DNA of 10,894 nucleotides from CAMLHP01 sp035759745 (lineage in GTDB: Bacteria; Gemmatimonadota; Gemmatimonadetes; Gemmatimonadales; GWC2-71-9): contig DASTUF010000065.1 in assembly GCA_035759745.1 (NCBI GenBank), positions 1-10,894 of the forward strand. Direction: 5' to 3'. Positions 1 to 10,894 of this stretch are shown one piece after another. The notes beneath the pieces were generated by a model. That model was not told the DNA's origin. It was given only the letters and a program-made list of their open reading frames with translations, and searched no databases. Position 1 is the first letter of the stretch, and each line of letters starts with the position of its first letter. The translations under genes were made by a program, and so were the position numbers.

Positions 1-249
1 GGCGAGGCCCGCGTCACCGACGTCGCCGCCCCGTTCCCCATCTCGCTTAACGCCGTGTCCAAGCACATCCGGGTGCTGGAGCATGCCGACCTGGTGCGGC
101 GACGGCGGCGTGGGCGGGAGCATTTCCTCACCATCAACCCCGAACCGCTGGACGAGGCCGCTGCCTGGATCAGGGCGAAGAGTGCCTTCTGGACCAGCCG
201 ACTGGCCGCACTGGAACGAGTCCTCGGCGGCCCTGATTCCGAACCATGA
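1..249 (+). CDS. ArsR-family winged-helix transcriptional repressor, 3' part
   Basis: The frame is open from the first base of the window and ends at TGA 247-249, giving 82 visible residues; the true start lies outside. The segment PISLNAVSKHIRVLEHADLV (about residues 14-33) is the second half of an ArsR-type helix-turn-helix with its recognition helix. It is followed by the basic wing RRRRRGREHFLTINP and a C-terminal helix with AAWIRAKSAFWTSRLAALE. That tail, in which a tryptophan-containing helix replaces metal-binding cysteines, is typical of ArsR proteins paired with AHSA1/SRPBCC genes. No metal-binding CxC motif is visible, but the N-terminal part is missing. By family knowledge it is a dimeric cytoplasmic DNA-binding protein, probably repressing its own operon. 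The AHSA1-domain gene starts 13 bases downstream. A GTG at 55 lies inside the recognition helix and is not a credible start. Confidence 0.9.
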   Translation, partial: GEARVTDVAAPFPISLNAVSKHIRVLEHADLVRRRRRGREHFLTINPEPLDEAAAWIRAKSAFWTSRLAALERVLGGPDSEP

Positions 250-262
250 AAGGACCACCAGC

Positions 263-811
263 ATGAGCACCGTGACTGACACCACGTTCGCCACGACACC
301 AGAGGCCACTACGCTTCGGTTCGTGCGCACCCTGCCCGGCCCGATCGAGCGGGTCTGGGCCTACCTCACCGAATCGGGGAAGCGGGGGAAATGGCTCGCT
401 TCAGGCGACATGGACCTGCGGGTCGGTGGCGATGTCCGCCTCCAGTGGCACAACGATGAACTCTCCGCCGTGCCGGAGGAGACGCCGGAGCGCTACCGTG
501 GGGACAAGCATCCCTCGATGCGCGGCCACATCACCCGGCTGGAGCCGATGCGGCTGCTGGCGTATACCTGGAGCGAAGGGAGCGAGGAGGAATCCGAAGT
601 GACCTTCGAGTTGACGCCCAGGGGCGACGAAGTCGAGCTGGTGCTGACGCACCAGCGGCTGGCCGATCGCACCAACCGGGTGGAGGCCGCCGGTGGCTGG
701 CACACCCACCTCGCCATTCTGGAAAACGTGCTCTCCGGCGCGCCGGTCATTCCCTTCTGGGCGACGTTCGAGAAACTGCAGCAGGAATACGAACAGCGAA
801 TCAGTCGGTAG
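263..811 (+). CDS. AHSA1/SRPBCC-domain protein paired with the ArsR gene
   Basis: This gene encodes 182 residues, within the usual range for the family. The START-like fold is recognisable: a first strand and helix, LRFVRTLPGPIERVWAYLTE (about residues 18-37); then KWLASGDMDLRVGGDVRLQW; then the strand GHITRLEPMRLLAYTW; then VTFELTPRGDEVELVLTHQRL; and a closing helix around WHTHLAILENVLSG. Members share the C-terminal domain of the Hsp90 activator Aha1 and probably bind a hydrophobic ligand in the central cavity; the actual ligand is unknown. I chose ATG 263 because AAGGA (250-254) lies 8 bases upstream and the domain begins soon after. The frame stays open upstream to an ATG at 83, but that stretch overlaps the ArsR gene in another frame and has no family similarity. 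The spacing suggests co-transcription with the ArsR gene, which probably regulates it. No signal peptide is visible, so it should be cytoplasmic. Confidence 0.9.
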   Translation: MSTVTDTTFATTPEATTLRFVRTLPGPIERVWAYLTESGKRGKWLASGDMDLRVGGDVRLQWHNDELSAVPEETPERYRGDKHPSMRGHITRLEPMRLLAYTWSEGSEEESEVTFELTPRGDEVELVLTHQRLADRTNRVEAAGGWHTHLAILENVLSGAPVIPFWATFEKLQQEYEQRISR

Positions 812-831
812 GCGTTCGCGAGTCGGCGGAT

Positions 832-863
832 TGCCCCAGGTGCAACTTGATGCGCCCGGGGCA
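832..863 (+). terminator. Imperfect hairpin downstream of the ArsR/AHSA1 pair
   Basis: TGCCCC (832-837) pairs with GGGGCA (858-863). After one A/C mismatch, GGTGCA (839-844) pairs with TGCGCC (851-856) with one G-U pair, leaving a 6-base loop. The hairpin begins 20 bases after the AHSA1 stop codon. The bases after it, TTCTGACATGTT, are T-containing but not a true T-tract, so this is a candidate terminator rather than a canonical one. From 864 to 1031 I see no supportable gene and no convincing promoter, although the promoter of the lipoprotein gene is expected there. Confidence 0.5.
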
Positions 864-1031
864 TTCTGACATGTTCGCGGCGACCTGCCCATGCAACATG
901 CTTCATCCGGCTGGTGCTGTCTCCGGGAAGCGCCGCCGCGGCAATTGGTTGCGATGCACCGGCGATCGGGTCCGGTCCTTGCGGCGCTCGCCACCGCTTC
1001 CCGCAAGCCTGCTGCCCGTGCACCAGCCACC

Positions 1032-1036
1032 AGGAG
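1032..1036 (+). promoter_or_regulatory. Ribosome binding site of the lipoprotein gene
   Basis: AGGAG lies 6 bases before ATG 1043. It decides the start: the same frame is open from an ATG at 914, but a lipoprotein signal peptide begins exactly at 1043. Confidence 0.75.
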
Positions 1037-1042
1037 CGCTAC

Positions 1043-1834
1043 ATGCGGAATGTCCTCTCCCTCGCGGCCGTGGCCGCCGTTGTCGGCATCACTGCCTGCA
1101 ACGAACCACTGGCCTCTCCACCTATGGCCGACGGCGCCGCTCTCTCCCTGACCAGCAACGGTTTCCCGCAGGGCCCCCACGACTACCAGCTCAACATCAT
1201 CGGCGTGCCCAAGGACAAGACCGCCGAGATGGACGGCAACAGCGGTCATCGAATCTTCGTCCAGCTGAACGGCGGCGAGACGGTGACCAATGCCGGCGGC
1301 AAGTGGAAGCCAGGGCAGAGCTGGGACGACCTCGACAAGGTCAACAAGATCCTGCTGCAGCCGGGCGACTTCGCGGTGCTGGACGCCAACGCCACCGACA
1401 ACGACGGCGCGCTGTTCCAGCTCCCGGACCCGAATCCGGACGATGGCACGCCGCCGAGCTACCGGGTATTTGCGCGGGCCCTGGGTACCCCCGGCGGCTA
1501 CGCCGACCTGACCACTTGCGCCGATGAAGACGGTGATGGGTTCGACGATACCGACGACGTGTGGTGCGGGTCGAATGGCGTGACGGTGGGGCGGGACCGC
1601 GGCAAGTCACTCGCGGTCGAAGTGACCGAGAACCTGCTCAAGATGGTGATCACGGTGGACCCGGACCTCGATCCGGAGCTGTCCTCCTGCCTCGGCACCA
1701 CCGACACGGCGGAAGTGGACGACCCGGCCGTGCAGTACGACGTCTGGCTGTTCGACCCGTGCTTCGAGAACTACTTCTGGAACTACGACAACCACGGGCT
1801 CAAGCTGCTGCAGCTGCGGTTCTATGTGAGCTGA
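1043..1834 (+). CDS. Predicted lipoprotein of unknown function with an acidic DxDGDG loop
   Basis: This gene encodes 263 residues. The N-terminus, MRNVLSLAAVAAVVGITAC, is a short basic start, a hydrophobic core and a lipobox-like ITAC, predicting lipidation at Cys19 and anchoring to a membrane outside the cytoplasm. The mature part has a strand-rich first half containing YQLNIIGVPKDKTAEMDG and GHRIFVQLNGG (about residues 48-78), a pattern I associate only loosely with conserved hypothetical proteins. There follow an Asp/Asn-rich stretch (DANATDNDGA, about 114-123) and DEDGDGFDD (161-169), which resembles calcium loops of thrombospondin type 3 or dockerin repeats, though only one copy is present. 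Cys159 and Cys175 flank that loop, and Cys216 and Cys240 lie further on, so two disulfides are plausible. The C-terminus is aromatic-rich (CFENYFWNYDN). The gene stands alone, convergent with rpoC. I do not recognise a function; calcium binding is inferred from the motif only. Confidence 0.85.
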   Translation: MRNVLSLAAVAAVVGITACNEPLASPPMADGAALSLTSNGFPQGPHDYQLNIIGVPKDKTAEMDGNSGHRIFVQLNGGETVTNAGGKWKPGQSWDDLDKVNKILLQPGDFAVLDANATDNDGALFQLPDPNPDDGTPPSYRVFARALGTPGGYADLTTCADEDGDGFDDTDDVWCGSNGVTVGRDRGKSLAVEVTENLLKMVITVDPDLDPELSSCLGTTDTAEVDDPAVQYDVWLFDPCFENYFWNYDNHGLKLLQLRFYVS

Positions 1835-1851
1835 GCGAGAGAGAAGATCAG

Positions 1852-1871
1852 GGGCGGCCCGCAGGCCGCCC
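1852..1871. terminator. GC-rich hairpin between convergent genes, first of two
   Basis: GGGCGGCC (1852-1859) and GGCCGCCC (1864-1871) form a perfect 8-bp stem with a 4-base loop, CGCA. It lies 17 bases after the lipoprotein stop codon. On the minus strand, downstream of rpoC, the stem is followed by the pyrimidine-rich tail CCTGATCTTCTCTCTC, so it may act as the distal rpoC terminator. There is no classical T-tract on either side. Confidence 0.55.
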
Positions 1872-1878
1872 GAGAAGT

Positions 1879-1918
1879 GAGAAGGGGGAACCAGTGCAGG
1901 CACCGGTTCCCCCTTCTC
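1879..1918. terminator. Long hairpin between convergent genes, second of two
   Basis: GAGAAGGGGGAACC (1879-1892) pairs perfectly with GGTTCCCCCTTCTC (1905-1918), a 14-bp stem. After one A/C mismatch the loop can add GTG/CAC pairs (1894-1896 with 1901-1903). It ends 27 bases from the rpoC stop codon and begins 44 bases after the lipoprotein stop codon. On the plus strand it is followed by the pyrimidine-rich TACTCTCCACTCCC. Its position between two convergent gene ends makes a bidirectional terminator the most likely role. Confidence 0.7.
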
Positions 1919-1945
1919 TACTCTCCACTCCCAATTCTGGACTCG

Positions 1946-6526
<4,581 letters not shown>

Positions 6527-6530
6527 GGAA

Positions 6531-6536
6531 TCCCTC
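6531..6536 (-). promoter_or_regulatory. rpoC ribosome binding site inside the 11-base rpoB-rpoC gap
   Basis: On the minus strand the junction reads TAA (rpoB stop, 6540-6538), C, GAGGGA (6536-6531), TTCC, ATG (6526). Ribosomes ending rpoB would cover the rpoC start, so translational coupling is likely and would help keep beta and beta' in equal amounts. The close spacing also implies one transcript. Confidence 0.8.
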
Positions 6537-6537
6537 G

Positions 6538-10894
<4,357 letters not shown>

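Noticed and set aside
83..262. Upstream extension of the AHSA1 frame to ATG 83
   Set aside because: It overlaps the ArsR coding region out of frame and adds 60 residues with no family similarity; ATG 263 has AAGGA upstream.
847..875. Possible sigma-70 promoter (TTGATG, 17-base spacer, CATGTT)
   Set aside because: The -10 match is weak and the -35 part falls in the loop of the 832-863 hairpin; not better than chance.
914..1042. Upstream extension of the lipoprotein frame to ATG 914
   Set aside because: It would bury the signal peptide 43 residues inside the protein and has no good ribosome binding site; AGGAG plus ATG 1043 fits much better.
401..1249. Minus-strand open frame across the AHSA1 and lipoprotein genes
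   Set aside because: It overlaps two well-supported plus-strand genes and the terminator hairpin between them, and its translation resembles no protein family.
847..1527. Plus-strand open frame starting in the spacer and running through the first half of the lipoprotein gene
   Set aside because: The translation is Arg/Pro-rich and low-complexity, and it overlaps the lipoprotein gene, which has a signal peptide and a good ribosome binding site.

Overview
The window looks like ordinary chromosomal DNA from a high-GC bacterium. It is dominated by the two largest RNA polymerase genes, rpoB and rpoC, both on the minus strand. The RpoC sequence resembles the Fibrobacteres-Chlorobi-Bacteroidetes side of the tree: it has the AKPQK...GGIGEIIESPI spacer before the bridge helix and the TQLTLRTFHIGG trigger-loop form. 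Combined with the high GC content, this suggests Gemmatimonadota or a close relative. That assignment is an inference from remembered sequences; no search or tree was run.

Layout: positions 1-811 (plus strand) hold the 3' end of an ArsR-family repressor gene and, 13 bases later, a gene for an AHSA1/SRPBCC-domain protein. This is a common two-gene regulatory pair. A long imperfect hairpin (832-863) follows. After a short spacer with no gene that I can support comes a lipoprotein gene of unknown function (1043-1834, plus). Its product has an acidic DxDGDG loop and four cysteines besides the lipidated one. Between this gene and the convergent rpoC end lie 111 bases with two strong hairpins (1852-1871 and 1879-1918), probably shared terminators.

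Positions 1946-6526 (minus) are a complete rpoC of 1526 codons. Positions 6538-10894 (minus) are rpoB, complete at its 3' end and cut by the window edge at its 5' end, so roughly the first 45 residues are missing. The genes are 11 bases apart and the rpoC ribosome binding site sits in that gap, so translational coupling is likely. Together they encode the beta and beta' subunits that form the catalytic core of RNA polymerase. No str-operon gene (rpsL, rpsG, fusA) follows rpoC here; the transcription unit appears to end at the convergent lipoprotein gene.

I see no new multi-gene system, mobile element, CRISPR array or RNA gene. The points of interest lie inside the polymerase: an Asn at the position of E. 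coli RpoB His526 in the rifampicin pocket, an insertion of about 150 residues before the RpoB C-terminal DGRxG segment, a 20-residue insertion near the RpoC N-terminus, and an enlarged trigger-loop insertion in RpoC. The other point of interest is the uncharacterised lipoprotein.
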